Below are positions 17,004 to 28,437 of a DNA stretch of 64,000 nt, one piece after another. The notes below the pieces were generated by a model. It did no database searches. It saw only the letters and a program-made list of their open reading frames with translations, and was not told the origin of the DNA. The translations under genes were made by a program, and so were the position numbers. The number at the start of each line of letters is the position of its first letter. Positions within the stretch are counted from its first letter, which is position 1. The stretch is from Sulfurospirillum multivorans DSM 12446 (GTDB lineage Bacteria > Campylobacterota > Campylobacteria > Campylobacterales > Sulfurospirillaceae), in assembly GCF_000568815.1 (NCBI RefSeq), contig NZ_CP007201.1:2861654-2925653 (forward strand), read 5' to 3'.

Positions 17004-17993
17004 TCAGACAGGTAATATTCGTATATTTTTACTTAATTTCTCTTGTAGGACAGCTTCGATCGCAAAAAGTGTGCCTGTTGAGCTACTCGCACAACCACTG
17101 CACGCGCCAAGATAACGGATGTAAACATCGCTCATACCATCACCACCCTCTTTAATGTCAAGGATTTCGAGGTTACCGCCATCCATGACCAGCATCGGAC
17201 GAATGTTTTCGTCGATCACCGCTTCAATTTGTTGGAATTTTTTAACCACGGTCAGATCATCAAAGTTCACGGTATTGCTACCTTCGATTTTTGAATCAGA
17301 GATCGCAAGCAGATGATCATGGTCCATCTCAGCTCTCGTGTCTCTTAGAATGTCAACAAGGTAATGCTCACGTGCCTCATGTCCACCAGGCTTGATACAG
17401 GATTTACAAAACGCACCTGCTTTGGTGTAGTTGGTGATCTCTTCAATGGTTTTGAGGTTGTTGATCTTGATGACCTCTTTGATCGTTCCAAGACTCACAC
17501 GCGCACATTCACACACGATAACGTCGTCTTCAAAGGAAGCGGCATCCACGCCTTTATACGAAGCTGCTGCTGCTTTAATAACATCGTATGCCATAACAGA
17601 ACAGTGCATTTTTTGAGGCGGAACCGCTGGAACATCGGGTGTATCGCGCATCGCTTTTTCAACGTCAATATTGGTAATTTTGACCGCTTCAGAAACCGTT
17701 TTGCCTTTACAAAGCTCTGCCATGGTATCGGAACTTGCGATCGCTGTACCGCAGCCAAAACTTTTAAATTTAGCTTGTTTAATCACTTCTGTTGCTTCAT
17801 CAACGATCCAGTAAAGTCTGACGGCGTCGCCACAGCTCTCTGCGCCAAAGTCCGCAATAATGAGCTTTCCGCCCTCATTTTTTGCATCATCTTCCGTCAA
17901 CTCACCCATATTTTGGGGATGGTTCATCAAATCTTGTACTTTTTGGCTGTATTCTTCCCAGATGGAACCGCCAATTAAACTATTTTTTGCCAT
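17004..17993 (-). CDS. nifU: NifU-type Fe-S cluster scaffold
   Basis: This 329-residue scaffold has three domains. The IscU-like N-terminal domain has ligands in GAESCGDA, FKSFGCGTA and PQKMHCSV. The central BFD-like [2Fe-2S] domain has VCECARV and CKSCIKPGG. The C-terminal NifU domain has GACSGCASS near 304. This full-length form, rather than separate IscU and Nfu, is typical of Campylobacterota and acts as the general Fe-S assembly scaffold fed by NifS. A repeat element lies between it and nifS, on the same strand. Confidence 0.94.
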   Translation of the reverse strand: MAKNSLIGGSIWEEYSQKVQDLMNHPQNMGELTEDDAKNEGGKLIIADFGAESCGDAVRLYWIVDEATEVIKQAKFKSFGCGTAIASSDTMAELCKGKTVSEAVKITNIDVEKAMRDTPDVPAVPPQKMHCSVMAYDVIKAAAASYKGVDAASFEDDVIVCECARVSLGTIKEVIKINNLKTIEEITNYTKAGAFCKSCIKPGGHEAREHYLVDILRDTRAEMDHDHLLAISDSKIEGSNTVNFDDLTVVKKFQQIEAVIDENIRPMLVMDGGNLEILDIKEGGDGMSDVYIRYLGACSGCASSSTGTLFAIEAVLQEKLSKNIRILPV

Positions 17994-18028
17994 TTTTTTA
18001 TCCTTTATAATTCTTTACATGTAAACGT

Positions 18029-18112
18029 AAAAGCACCAAAGGTGCGCGGGCGCTCTGCCAAAGAGAACCCAGTGTTAACGTAGCTTTTAAAGCTTTGCTT
18101 TAAAAGCGTGTC
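18029..18112 (-). ncRNA. 84-bp dispersed intergenic element, copy B (candidate small RNA)
   Basis: This is the opposite-orientation partner of 12005-12088, the same length and nearly the same sequence. Read leftward it runs GACACGCTTTTAAAGC, AAAGCTTTAAAAGC, TACGTTAACACTGGG, and ends GCACC-TTT-GGTGC-TTTT. Compensating or loop differences (GTT versus TTT in the hairpin loop) leave the stem intact, which favours a folded RNA or terminator. It lies in the nifS-nifU gap and may tune expression between them. Confidence 0.6.
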
Positions 18113-18120
18113 TAGATCGC

Positions 18121-19329
<1,209 letters not shown>

Positions 19330-19403
19330 CTATATAGGATAAAGTTTATCCTAATTAATTTTTGAATACTAGTATTTTCTATATTAAAAAATACTAAAGA
19401 AAT

Positions 19404-20708
19404 TTAGGCAATAATCTGTTTTAACTCAGCAACGGTTGCTTCAAACTCAAAAACCTCTTCGGGCGCTTGCTGTAAAAAGCCATTCATCTTCTCTTTTTTA
19501 TTGATCGCCATATCGAGTTCTTTATCGTTGCCCTTTTCGTATGCACCGATGCGGACGAGAACTTCGTTCTCTTTCAAAATGGAATTGAGCCGTTTAAAAC
19601 GCATCGCCGCTTTTTTATGCTCGGCATCGATGACATCCCCCATAACCCTTGAAGCACTGTTTTGAATGCTAATGGGAGGATAAATACCATAATCGGTAAG
19701 CTCACGACTCAGCACGATGTGACCATCCAAAATACTCCGAGACTGATCGGCAATCGGATCGCTTAGATCATCACCTTCAACAAGTACCGTAAAGAACGCT
19801 GTAATCGAGCCTTTGCCCTCTTCTTTTCCCGCTCGCTCCATGAGTTGAGGCAAAAGAGCCAAAACAGAAGGCGGGTAGCCTTTAGAGGTGGGTGGCTCAC
19901 CCAAAGACAGACCAATTTCACGTTGTGCCATTGCAAAACGTGTCACAGAATCCATCATAAACAGAACATCGCGTCCTTGGTCTTTAAAATACTCGGCAAT
20001 GCTCATCGCTGAAAAGGCACCGTATTTGCGCATCAAAGGCGAATCATCGCTGGTTGCAACCACAATTACAGTATTTTCAAGGTTACCGCCTAAGTTTTTT
20101 TCAATAAACTCAGGCACCTCACGTCCACGTTCCCCTATGAGCGCTACGACTTTAATGGAAGCTTCAGCCCCTTTAACGATCATGCCCATCAGCGTGGACT
20201 TACCCACACCACTTCCTGCGAAAATGCCCATTTTCTGACCTTTGCCACAGGTTAAAAGTCCATCAATGGTCTTGACACCGACACGAAATGGCTCGTTAAT
20301 AAGCCCTCGTTTCATCGGATCAAGTGGCGCTTTCATGATCGGTGCTTGTGAACTTGCACCTATCGTTCCTTTGCCATCTTTGGGGCGAATAAACGGATCA
20401 ACCACGCGTCCAAGAAGCTCTTCGCCCACAGGAATCATCATGCCCTGCTCGCTGATAAACACTTTATCGCCTGTTTTGAAGCCTTCAATAAAACCAAAAG
20501 GAGAGATAAAAAAGGAGTTGCGATCCACTTCCGTGATCATGCCAAGCTCACTTTTATGACCATCCAAAGAGACGATTTTGACAATATCGCCAATACTGGG
20601 TCTTAGTCCACACGCCTCAATGGTCGTGGAGCTGATTTTGGTGATCGTGCCAAACATGGGAGAGAGGCTTTTACCGTTAAGTTGTTTTTTGAGGCGTTCG
20701 AGTGGCAT
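19404..20708 (-). CDS. fliI: Flagellar export ATPase
   Basis: This 434-residue ATPase of the flagellar type III export apparatus acts at the inner-membrane base of the flagellum. It shows Walker A GIFAGSGVGKSTLMG near 165, Walker B VLFMMDSVTRFAMAQREIG near 248, and the LGEPPTSKGYPPSV signature near 268. The ATG overlaps the folE stop by one base (TAATG), so flagellar and folate genes are coupled. Other flagellar genes are not in the window, as expected for the scattered flagellar genes of this phylum. Confidence 0.95.
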   Translation of the reverse strand: MPLERLKKQLNGKSLSPMFGTITKISSTTIEACGLRPSIGDIVKIVSLDGHKSELGMITEVDRNSFFISPFGFIEGFKTGDKVFISEQGMMIPVGEELLGRVVDPFIRPKDGKGTIGASSQAPIMKAPLDPMKRGLINEPFRVGVKTIDGLLTCGKGQKMGIFAGSGVGKSTLMGMIVKGAEASIKVVALIGERGREVPEFIEKNLGGNLENTVIVVATSDDSPLMRKYGAFSAMSIAEYFKDQGRDVLFMMDSVTRFAMAQREIGLSLGEPPTSKGYPPSVLALLPQLMERAGKEEGKGSITAFFTVLVEGDDLSDPIADQSRSILDGHIVLSRELTDYGIYPPISIQNSASRVMGDVIDAEHKKAAMRFKRLNSILKENEVLVRIGAYEKGNDKELDMAINKKEKMNGFLQQAPEEVFEFEATVAELKQIIA

Positions 20709-21283
20709 TAGTAGCGATTAGCCTGTGGTGCATTAATGATGTCAAAAAACTCTTTTCGCGTATCTGCTTTGAGAAAAAGTCCTCGAAGGGCTGATGTAGT
20801 GGTGTTGGAGTGTGTTTTTTCAACGCCTCGCATTTCCATGCACATATGGCGCGCTTGAATGACAACACCCACGCCTTTAGGAGCAATGACATCATCAATC
20901 GCTTTAGCGATCTGTTCAGTGAGTTGTTCTTGAATTTGAAGACGACGGGCAAAAATGTCAACCATACGAGGAATTTTAGAAAGTCCAACGACTTTTCCAT
21001 TCGGAATGTAGGCAACATGCGCGCGTCCAATAATCGGTAAAAGGTGATGTTCACACATCGAATAAAATTCTATATCTTTAATCAGTACCATTTGGTTATT
21101 ATCGCTCTCAAAAAGTGCCTCACCTAAAACTTCATTGGGACTTTGATGATAGCCTTGTGTCATATGTTCATACGCTTTAAACACACGTGTTGGTGTCTTT
21201 AAAAGCCCCTCACGCTCGGTATTTTCACCGATGATTTCTAACATCGTTTTAACGGCTTGTTCGAACTCTTCTCTTCGTTGCAT
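20708..21283 (-). CDS. folE: GTP cyclohydrolase I
   Basis: This 191-residue enzyme converts GTP to dihydroneopterin triphosphate, the first step of folate synthesis. Zinc ligands are visible in MCEHHLLPI near 77 and CMEMRGV near 147, with GLSKIPRMV between. Length and motifs are typical. It is upstream of and coupled to fliI. The divergent tig gene begins 128 bases away. Confidence 0.95.
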   Translation of the reverse strand: MQRREEFEQAVKTMLEIIGENTEREGLLKTPTRVFKAYEHMTQGYHQSPNEVLGEALFESDNNQMVLIKDIEFYSMCEHHLLPIIGRAHVAYIPNGKVVGLSKIPRMVDIFARRLQIQEQLTEQIAKAIDDVIAPKGVGVVIQARHMCMEMRGVEKTHSNTTTSALRGLFLKADTRKEFFDIINAPQANRY

Positions 21284-21364
21284 TGTGATTCACTTCTGTT
21301 AAAATTAAGACGAGATATTTTATCTGCTTTTTGCTTTTTAATGGATAAAAAGCGACTTAAAAGC

Positions 21365-21392
21365 AAATTTTTGCTATATTTGAGCAAAATTT
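21365..21392. promoter_or_regulatory. Inverted repeat upstream of tig
   Basis: AAATTTTTGCT and AGCAAAATTT form an inverted repeat around ATATTTG, 20 bases before the tig ATG. TTTTGCTATATT inside it resembles an extended -10 element of this phylum, so the repeat may overlap the tig promoter. A role as operator or 5'-UTR hairpin is inferred only from position. Confidence 0.4.
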
Positions 21393-21411
21393 TATATCGA
21401 AAAGGGATTTT

Positions 21412-22710
21412 ATGCAAATTAAAGTTAACCGTACTAATAGTGCTAATGCTGCAGTTGAAGCGACTATTTCACCTGCACTTTTACAAAAGAAAGAAGAGAA
21501 GATGATTGCATCGGCTGCTTCAAATATGAAAGTGGATGGGTTTAGAAAAGGAAAGGTTCCTGCACACATCGTTAAAGCACGTTACGGCAAACAACTTAAA
21601 GAAGACGCACAAACCGAAGTTCTCAGAGAACTTTACACGAAAGCTTTGGCTGAACTTGATGTTAAAGCAGACCTTGTTGTTGGAGAGCCAAGTTTCTCAA
21701 AATTTGAAGAGAAAGAGGGCGGGTTAGAACTTGTGATGAAACTTTCATTTAAACCAACCGTAGTTGTTGAAGGCTACAAAGAGTGCGTACCTGAATACAA
21801 AGCGCCAAAAGTAACGAAAAAAGAGATCAGTGAGCGACTTGAGAAAACGTTAGCACTGGTTGCTGAGCTTAAAACCGTTGAAGAAAAACGTGCTGTTAAA
21901 TCAGGCGACTTTGTTGTGATCGATTTTGAAGGTTTTGTCGATGGTGTCGCGTTTGAAGGTGGAAAAGCGGAGAGCTATACCCTTGAAATCGGAAGTGGAT
22001 CATTTATCCCAGGTTTTGAAGATGGCATTATCGGACTCAAAGTCAGTAGCAAAAGCAAAGATATTGCAGTAACGTTCCCAGAGACTTACGGAAACAAAGA
22101 CCTTGCAGGTAAACCAACGGTGTTTAAAGTCACCATTAAAGAGATCAAAGTCAAAGATGTTCCTGAAACACCAAGTGAAGAGATGATCAAAAAATTACTT
22201 CCAGGGGTTGAAACTCCAACGTTAGCCGTACTTGAAGAGCAAATTGAGACCGAAATCCGCAATGAAAAACTTGCAAAACTTTTCAACGATGAAGTCAAAC
22301 CTAAATTTGTTGAAAATATTTTAGAAAAACTCGCTCTTGACTTACCAGAAAACATCGTTGACCAAGAGATTGATCTTCAAATGCGTGGCGTGTTTGGAAA
22401 GCTCAGTGAAGACGAAATCAAAGAATATGCAGGCAATCCTGAGAAAATCAAAGAAAAACGAGAAGAGTTTAGAACAGAGTCAGAAAAAAGTGTTAAACTT
22501 ACCTTTATTGTTGACGAACTAGCCAAACAAGAAGGGATTAATGTCAGTGACCAAGAAGTCCTTCAAATGATCTACTTTGAAGCGATGCAACAAGGTGCAA
22601 ATCCAAAAGAGTACCTAGAGTATTATGAGAAACAAGGTGTTCTTCCAGCGATTAAAATGTCCATCATTGAAGAGAGACTCTTCACAAAGCTTTTTACTAA
22701 AGGTAAATAA
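21412..22710 (+). CDS. tig: Trigger factor
   Basis: This 432-residue ribosome-associated chaperone has an N-terminal ribosome-binding loop ([17 protein letters not shown] near 43), a central FKBP-type PPIase domain ([13 protein letters not shown] near 164 and [15 protein letters not shown] near 194) and a helical C-terminal chaperone domain. Its stop overlaps the clpP start by one base. The linked tig-clpP-def order couples nascent-chain folding, proteolysis and deformylation. Confidence 0.96.
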   Translation: MQIKVNRTNSANAAVEATISPALLQKKEEKMIASAASNMKVDGFRKGKVPAHIVKARYGKQLKEDAQTEVLRELYTKALAELDVKADLVVGEPSFSKFEEKEGGLELVMKLSFKPTVVVEGYKECVPEYKAPKVTKKEISERLEKTLALVAELKTVEEKRAVKSGDFVVIDFEGFVDGVAFEGGKAESYTLEIGSGSFIPGFEDGIIGLKVSSKSKDIAVTFPETYGNKDLAGKPTVFKVTIKEIKVKDVPETPSEEMIKKLLPGVETPTLAVLEEQIETEIRNEKLAKLFNDEVKPKFVENILEKLALDLPENIVDQEIDLQMRGVFGKLSEDEIKEYAGNPEKIKEKREEFRTESEKSVKLTFIVDELAKQEGINVSDQEVLQMIYFEAMQQGANPKEYLEYYEKQGVLPAIKMSIIEERLFTKLFTKGK

Positions 22711-23300
22711 TGAGCTATTATGTTCCAGTCGTTATCGAAAAAACGGGTCGAGGGGAAAGAAGTTATGACATCTATTCTCGCCTTTTAAAAGATCGTATCA
22801 TCATGCTTAGCGGTGAGATTAATGATGTTGTTGCTTCTTCCATTGTTGCACAGCTACTTTTCCTTGAAGCGGAAGATCCTGAAAAAGACATCTATCTTTA
22901 CATCAACTCTCCGGGTGGTGTTATTACCAGTGGTTTTAGCATCTATGACACGATGAATTATGTCAGACCCGATATCAGCACTATTTGTATCGGTCAAGCG
23001 GCATCCATGGGAGCATTTTTACTTAGCTCTGGCGCCAAAGGTAAACGTTACGCGCTTCCAAATGCACGCATTATGATTCACCAACCCTTAGGTGGTGCTC
23101 AAGGACAAGCAACCGACATTGAGATTCAAGCGAAAGAAATTTTGAGAATGAAACAAGTGCTCAATGAAATTTTGGCAAAAAACTGTTCACAAAAACTCCC
23201 TAAAATCATCAAAGATACAGAGAGAGACTTTTTCATGAGTGCGGAAGAGTCAAGTGCATACGGTTTAATTGATAAAGTATTAGATAAAAGTTTTAAATAA
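22710..23300 (+). CDS. clpP: ATP-dependent Clp protease proteolytic subunit
   Basis: This 196-residue serine protease forms the tetradecameric Clp chamber. The catalytic serine sits in [14 protein letters not shown] near 98, the histidine in [15 protein letters not shown] near 123, and the aspartate follows near 172. Standard length. It is translationally coupled to tig (TAATG). The next gene starts 17 bases after its stop. Confidence 0.97.
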   Translation: MSYYVPVVIEKTGRGERSYDIYSRLLKDRIIMLSGEINDVVASSIVAQLLFLEAEDPEKDIYLYINSPGGVITSGFSIYDTMNYVRPDISTICIGQAASMGAFLLSSGAKGKRYALPNARIMIHQPLGGAQGQATDIEIQAKEILRMKQVLNEILAKNCSQKLPKIIKDTERDFFMSAEESSAYGLIDKVLDKSFK

Positions 23301-23317
23301 CATAAAGAAGGCAAACA

Positions 23318-24410
23318 ATGGTTCGTTTTAACAAAGAAAAAGGGAAGACGGGTGTTTATAATATCGATGTCAAGGATGATTCGATTGAGCAAGCTCCACC
23401 CCCCGCCCATTCCTAAAGAGCCTATTGTTCCTCAAGCTTCTAATGTGGAGCTTGAAAAATTTGCCGCGTTGGTACTCAAGGTGTTGGGAGATGAAAATAT
23501 CCCTCCCACCCCTACCAATTTTCAGATCTATTTTGACAAACTTTTAGAGAGTAAACCCGTTGCGTTTAGAAAACGCATTAATGACTTTTTGGATCTAGAA
23601 AATACAAACAATGATGAAAATCATGCACGCATTGAGCGCGAAGTGAAAGAGGGTTTTGCGCAGATTAAAAACATTATGCAAGTGGTTTCTACGGTCTATC
23701 GCAACCTTAATGTCATGCAAGAGATTATCAAAAAACGCTCAACCCAGCTAGAGATAAACTCTAACCCACTTTCGATTCAAAATATTATCTCAACGCTGAG
23801 TGAAGATCTTAATAAAATGTTTGCGTTGACCACCAAGCAAATTGATCTTTTAAAAGATTATTACCAAAAAACAACAACGATCCTGCAAGAGGTCGATAAC
23901 CAATCTATTTTTGATGTCAAATACGGTGTTTACAATCGCAGATACCTGCTTAAATCGCTCCAAGATGAGATCAAATTGATTAAAAATTATGCGCATTCAA
24001 GCTCTTTGGTGTTAGCGCGCGTTAAAGAAGATACGTTGGAGAAGATTGTCAATAAAAAAGACAAAGACACCGTTGTGCGCAACATTGCTAAATTGCTTCT
24101 GAAAACGTCTCGCAGAAGCGATATTGTAGCGCATTTTGGCGATGGCATTTTTGCGATGATTCTCAAACATACTGATATTACGAGTGCGAAAAAAGCGTGC
24201 GATCGTATCAGTGAACTGGTCTATCAAACCAGCTTTTTTGTGGGAACAGGCGAAGTTGAAACAGACATCGAGCTTTCCATCGTTGCCCTCGATACCGAGC
24301 ATAATTCCGAGGAGTTTATTTCTGCAACGCTTGAAGAACTCCCGCACACAGGTAAAAAATTTGTTCCTTACATTGTGTGCACGCCTTCCCTCCCAAGCGA
24401 GGAGCTATGA
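23318..24410 (+). CDS. Degenerate GGDEF-domain protein with a frameshift at a C6 tract
   Basis: The natural start appears to be ATG at 23318 (after AAAGAAGG), encoding MVRFNKEKGKTGVYNIDVKD and then a proline run that soon meets a stop. One base away, at C6 (23399-23404), the other frame continues PIPKEPIVPQ and stays open for over 330 codons. The main part has a helical N-terminal region and a C-terminal GGDEF-like domain near 190-345 (FDVKYGVYNRRYLLKSL). The GGDEF loop reads HFGDGIFA, so cyclase activity is doubtful. Its stop overlaps def. The frameshift is a sequencing error, a disrupted gene or slipped-strand variation. Confidence 0.75.
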
Positions 24411-24922
24411 TTAGAGAGATTCTTGTTTATCCCAATAAGCTTTTAAGAGAGACCTCCAAAGAGGTGACGCATTTTGATGTGCATTTGCACACGCTTTTAC
24501 ACGATATGTACGAAACAATGGTTGCCAAAGAGGGTATTGGGCTTGCGGCGATTCAAGTGGGTGTGCCTTTGAACGTACTCATCATCAATCTTGTCGATGA
24601 AGAAGGGTACCAAACAGCTGAAACTCTCTATGAAATGATCAATCCCGTCATTCTTGAAAAAGATGGTATTACGATTTATCAAGAGGGATGTTTAAGTGTC
24701 CCTGGATATTACGATGAAATCGAGCGTGCTGCGCATATTAAAGTTGTTTATTGTGATCGAGATGGCAACCGATGCGAAGAAGAGTTTACCGATCTGATGG
24801 CAATTGCCGTACAACACGAGATGGACCACCTCAAAGGTCGTCTTTTTATCGAAAAACTCTCTTATTTAAAACGTAAAAAATTTGACAAAGAGTGGAAAAA
24901 AAAGCAAAAAGCGGGTAAATAA
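24407..24922 (+). CDS. def: Peptide deformylase
   Basis: This 171-residue iron/zinc hydrolase removes the N-formyl group from new proteins. All three motifs are present: GIGLAAIQVG near 46, EGCLSVPG near 92 (metal cysteine) and QHEMDHLKG near 134 (metal histidines). The ATG at 24407 follows GAGGAGCT and overlaps the previous stop (ATGA); the frame is open upstream but non-homologous. The C-terminal lysine-rich tail is usual in this phylum. Confidence 0.95.
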   Translation: MIREILVYPNKLLRETSKEVTHFDVHLHTLLHDMYETMVAKEGIGLAAIQVGVPLNVLIINLVDEEGYQTAETLYEMINPVILEKDGITIYQEGCLSVPGYYDEIERAAHIKVVYCDRDGNRCEEEFTDLMAIAVQHEMDHLKGRLFIEKLSYLKRKKFDKEWKKKQKAGK

Positions 24923-24924
24923 TC

Positions 24925-26460
24925 GTGGAAGAAGCTGTTGCACTCTCCAAGGTCAAACATGCAAAGTGCGCCACGCTATTTGGGAACAAAGCTTATGAGG
25001 TTGATGTAGAATCAACCCTTGTTCGAGCCCTTCCTGGATTTAATATTGTCGGCCTTACCGATGTTTCCATCCAAGAGTCACGCGAGCGCGTAAAATCAGC
25101 CCTTTCGAGCATCGATTTCCAATTTCCTTCCCAAAAGATTACGATTAATCTCTCCCCTTCTGATCTTAAAAAAGAGGGAAGCCACTTTGATTTGGTCACG
25201 GCCCTGCTTATTGCCATTCAAAAAGAACGCTTTACATGTAAAGATTTTTTCATCTTCGGAGAGCTAGGACTTGATGGCAAAATCAAGAAAACAAACTCCA
25301 TGTTTCCGATTATCCTTTCCTTAGCTTCGCACACACCTAACCTTCGCGTCTTGGTTCCCAATGAACTCCTCGCCAAAGTGCACCAAATCCCTAATATTGA
25401 GGCATTTGGTGTTGAAACCCTGCGTGATGCCCTGCTTTTTTTCAAAGAAAAACGCTTTGAGACTGAAGTGCCTACTCCACACCAAAATTTTTGCGAGAAT
25501 GCTTTGGACATTGAAAATAAACGCTACTTTTACAGCACGCAGTTTCCACTCGATTTTAGCGATGTTTTAGGACAACACCGTGCCAAACGCGCCATGCTCA
25601 TCGCCGCAGCGGGCATGCACAACCTTCTCATGGAAGGAAGCCCGGGATGCGGCAAAAGTATGAGCATCAAACGCCTTCGCTACATTTTACCCCCTCAAAG
25701 CATCGAAGAAATTTTAGAGTCAAACGCCTATCAATCACTCCAAGAAGAGGACGTGGAGCTAAGCCCCTTGCGCCCTTTTAGGTCGCCACATCACACCTCT
25801 TCGCGTCCTTCCATCTTTGGTGGTGGAAGCACCCAAAGCCGCGCAGGTGAAATCGCGCTCGCTCACAATGGCATTTTGTTTTTTGACGAATTTCCCAACT
25901 TTTCCAAAACCGTTTTGGAGAGCCTTCGAGAACCTTTAGAAGATCATCGCGTCCTCATCTCTCGGGTCAATACCAAAGTAAGTTACGCGACCAAATTTCT
26001 GTTTGCCGCGGCTCAAAATCCTTGCCCATGTGGCAATCTTTTTAGCCAAACACACGAGTGTCGTTGTTCTGAAGTCGAGATCAATCGCTATAAAAACCGC
26101 ATCTCTGAACCCATTATGGATAGAATCGATCTGTACATTCAGATGAGCGAAGAGAGTTCTAAAGAGCAAGGTCTCAGCTCAAAAGAGATGTTTGAACAGG
26201 TGCTAAAAGCCTTTGTCATGCAAAAAAGTCGTGGGCAAAATGAGCTCAATGGCAAACTAGATGAGCACAACACGATGCGTTTTTGCACCCTCGAAGCAAA
26301 AGCAAATGAGAGTTTAGAAATGGCACAAAGTCGCTTAGGGCTGAGTCAGCGAAGTATCCACAAAGTGCTTCGCATTGCGCGCTCCATCGCCGATTTGGCA
26401 CAGAGTGAATTGATCTTACAAGAGCATCTTTTAGAAGCTTTGAGCTTCCGTAAGCGTTAG
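24925..26460 (+). CDS. comM: ComM/YifB-like AAA+ ATPase
   Basis: This 511-residue Mg-chelatase-like AAA+ protein has an N-terminal ChlI-like domain (VESTLVRALPGFNIVGLTD near 27), Walker A EGSPGCGKSM near 237, Walker B NGILFFDEFPNF near 312, and a C-terminal helical domain (SQRSIHKVLRIARSIADL). In naturally competent bacteria ComM is a helicase promoting branch migration during integration of transformed DNA. The start is GTG with a weak ribosome-binding site. A TTTACATGTAAA copy lies inside the gene. Its presence is consistent with, but does not prove, natural competence. Confidence 0.88.
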   Translation: MEEAVALSKVKHAKCATLFGNKAYEVDVESTLVRALPGFNIVGLTDVSIQESRERVKSALSSIDFQFPSQKITINLSPSDLKKEGSHFDLVTALLIAIQKERFTCKDFFIFGELGLDGKIKKTNSMFPIILSLASHTPNLRVLVPNELLAKVHQIPNIEAFGVETLRDALLFFKEKRFETEVPTPHQNFCENALDIENKRYFYSTQFPLDFSDVLGQHRAKRAMLIAAAGMHNLLMEGSPGCGKSMSIKRLRYILPPQSIEEILESNAYQSLQEEDVELSPLRPFRSPHHTSSRPSIFGGGSTQSRAGEIALAHNGILFFDEFPNFSKTVLESLREPLEDHRVLISRVNTKVSYATKFLFAAAQNPCPCGNLFSQTHECRCSEVEINRYKNRISEPIMDRIDLYIQMSEESSKEQGLSSKEMFEQVLKAFVMQKSRGQNELNGKLDEHNTMRFCTLEAKANESLEMAQSRLGLSQRSIHKVLRIARSIADLAQSELILQEHLLEALSFRKR

Positions 26461-26469
26461 GAGAAACCG

Positions 26470-27867
26470 ATGCAGTACGTCTATGAAGAAACAAACCGTT
26501 TAGATGAGCGTTGTTATAAAAATTTTGATTTAACTCCTGAAATTTTGATGGAACATGCAGGGCTTGCGCTCGCTCGCGCTGTGAAAAAAAAGCTTACATG
26601 TAAAAAGAGTGCGCTCTTTGTCTGTGGCATGGGGAACAATGGAGCGGATGGCATTGTTGCGGCACGGTTGCTTCATGGCATGTATCATGTGAGCCTTTAT
26701 CTCCCCTATGAGCTTAAATCTGAGCTTGCCAAACGCCAACTAGAACGTGCCAAAAAAGTGGGTGTTGTCGTGGTCAATGAACTCGTCGATGCTGATATCT
26801 ACATCGATGCACTCTTTGGCGCGGGGCTCAATCGTCCTTTAGATGATCTTACATGTAAACTGCTCGAAACACTCAACGCGAAGCAAGGCTACAAAATTGC
26901 CTGCGACATTCCCAGTGGCATTTTGAATGATTTAACGCTGAGTCCTGTCATTTTCAAAGCCAATGAAACCGTGACGATGGGCGCTTTGAAGCTAGCTCTT
27001 TTGAATGACACGGTTAAAGACGCCATAGGTGATATCAAAGTCGCCAATCTGGGCATCGCGCGAAATCAGTATGAAACACCTAGCTCCAACTTTCTGCTTC
27101 GTAAAAGCGATCTCAAACTCCCACTTCGCATCAAAAAAAACAGCAACAAAGGCACTTTTGGACACGTTGCCATTGTGCAAGGCGCCAAAGAGGGCGCGGC
27201 ACGACTTGCAGGAATGGGCGCATTTCATTTTGGCGCTGGGCTTGTGACACTTCTTGGCGAAAAGCCAAAAAAATTGCCTATTTATCTGATGCACAGCGAT
27301 ACACTGCCCAAAAATGCCAATGTGATTGTCGCAGGCATGGGGCTTGAAATGCCATTTGATGATGCAGCGCTTAAAACGCTTTTGCTCTCCAACACACTAC
27401 CCCTAGTTATCGATGCTTCATTATCACATCATCCGCTGATAAACGACATCATCGCATCCAAAAAACCCGTCGTTTTAACCCCACACCCCAAAGAATTTAG
27501 CGCGATTTTAGAGCTTACATGTAAAGAAAAAATCAGTGTCGAAATGATCCAAGCTAACCGCTTTAAACACGCCAAACATTTCAGCCTTGCCTTTCCCCAT
27601 GTCGTACTCGTTCTCAAAGGTGCAAACACCATCATCGCGCACAAGGGCGAGCTTTTCATCAACACCTATGGCACGCCTTCCCTTGCCAAAGGCGGCAGTG
27701 GCGATGTCATGTCTGGCATGATAGGAGCACTTTTAGCCCAAGGCTACACCCCAAAAGATGCGGCAATCAGTGCCTCTTTGGCGCATGCACTCGTCTCACG
27801 TAAGTTTACATGTAATAATTTTGCGCTCACCCCGATGGATATTTGTAAAGGTCTTAAATGGTTATAA
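26470..27867 (+). CDS. nnr: Bifunctional NAD(P)H-hydrate epimerase/dehydratase
   Basis: This 465-residue fusion repairs hydrated NAD(P)H. The N-terminal epimerase domain shows CGMGNNGADGIVAARLL near 55, and the C-terminal ADP-dependent dehydratase domain shows KGGSGDVMSGMIGALLAQG near 405-423. Ribosome-binding site AGGAG precedes the ATG. It overlaps purN by ten bases. Four TTACATGTAA copies lie inside this single gene (26594, 26849, 27515, 27805), encoding L-T-C-K or F-T-C-N, the densest cluster in the window. Confidence 0.93.
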   Translation: MQYVYEETNRLDERCYKNFDLTPEILMEHAGLALARAVKKKLTCKKSALFVCGMGNNGADGIVAARLLHGMYHVSLYLPYELKSELAKRQLERAKKVGVVVVNELVDADIYIDALFGAGLNRPLDDLTCKLLETLNAKQGYKIACDIPSGILNDLTLSPVIFKANETVTMGALKLALLNDTVKDAIGDIKVANLGIARNQYETPSSNFLLRKSDLKLPLRIKKNSNKGTFGHVAIVQGAKEGAARLAGMGAFHFGAGLVTLLGEKPKKLPIYLMHSDTLPKNANVIVAGMGLEMPFDDAALKTLLLSNTLPLVIDASLSHHPLINDIIASKKPVVLTPHPKEFSAILELTCKEKISVEMIQANRFKHAKHFSLAFPHVVLVLKGANTIIAHKGELFINTYGTPSLAKGGSGDVMSGMIGALLAQGYTPKDAAISASLAHALVSRKFTCNNFALTPMDICKGLKWL

Positions 27868-28436
27868 AGAAAATTGCTATTTTATTCAGTGGAGAAGGAA
27901 GTAATTTGGAAAAATTGCTCGCGTGCCTTCACAATCAAGTATTTGAACACTGTAAAATCAAAGTTGCAATCGCCATTTGCAACCGCCCCAACGCCGCAGG
28001 AATCGAAAAGTCACGCAGTTACGGCATAGAACCTCTCATCATCGATCATGCGCGCTATGAGAGCCGTGAAGCCTTTGATGAAGCCCTTGTCGAGGCTATC
28101 CATCACAGTGGTGCCGAACTGACCGTGCTGGCTGGCTTTATGCGTTTTCTCACCCCGTATTTCACACAACAGGTTAAAGCGATCAATTTACATCCCTCAC
28201 TCCTTCCACTTTTTAAGGGAGGCAATGCTATAAAAGAGAGCTTTGATTCACCGATGAAGGTCGCTGGCATCAGCGTTCACTACGTCAGTGAAGAGCTCGA
28301 TGGTGGTGAAATCATCGCGCAACGCTGTTTTGAGAAAAGTGAAGGCATGAGCTTAGAAGATTTTGAAGCTAAAATCCACACACTTGAACACGAACTCCTT
28401 CCCGAAACCGTGAAAAATTTACTCAATAGGAACTAA
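27858..28436 (+). CDS. purN: Phosphoribosylglycinamide formyltransferase
   Basis: This 192-residue folate-dependent GAR transformylase acts in the third step of purine synthesis. Visible are [12 protein letters not shown] near 9, the catalytic asparagine/histidine stretch [18 protein letters not shown] near 105-122, and [15 protein letters not shown] near 134 containing the catalytic aspartate. It overlaps nnr and is one base from thiG, so the run is an operon. Confidence 0.94.
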   Translation: MVIKKIAILFSGEGSNLEKLLACLHNQVFEHCKIKVAIAICNRPNAAGIEKSRSYGIEPLIIDHARYESREAFDEALVEAIHHSGAELTVLAGFMRFLTPYFTQQVKAINLHPSLLPLFKGGNAIKESFDSPMKVAGISVHYVSEELDGGEIIAQRCFEKSEGMSLEDFEAKIHTLEHELLPETVKNLLNRN

Positions 28437-28437
28437 A

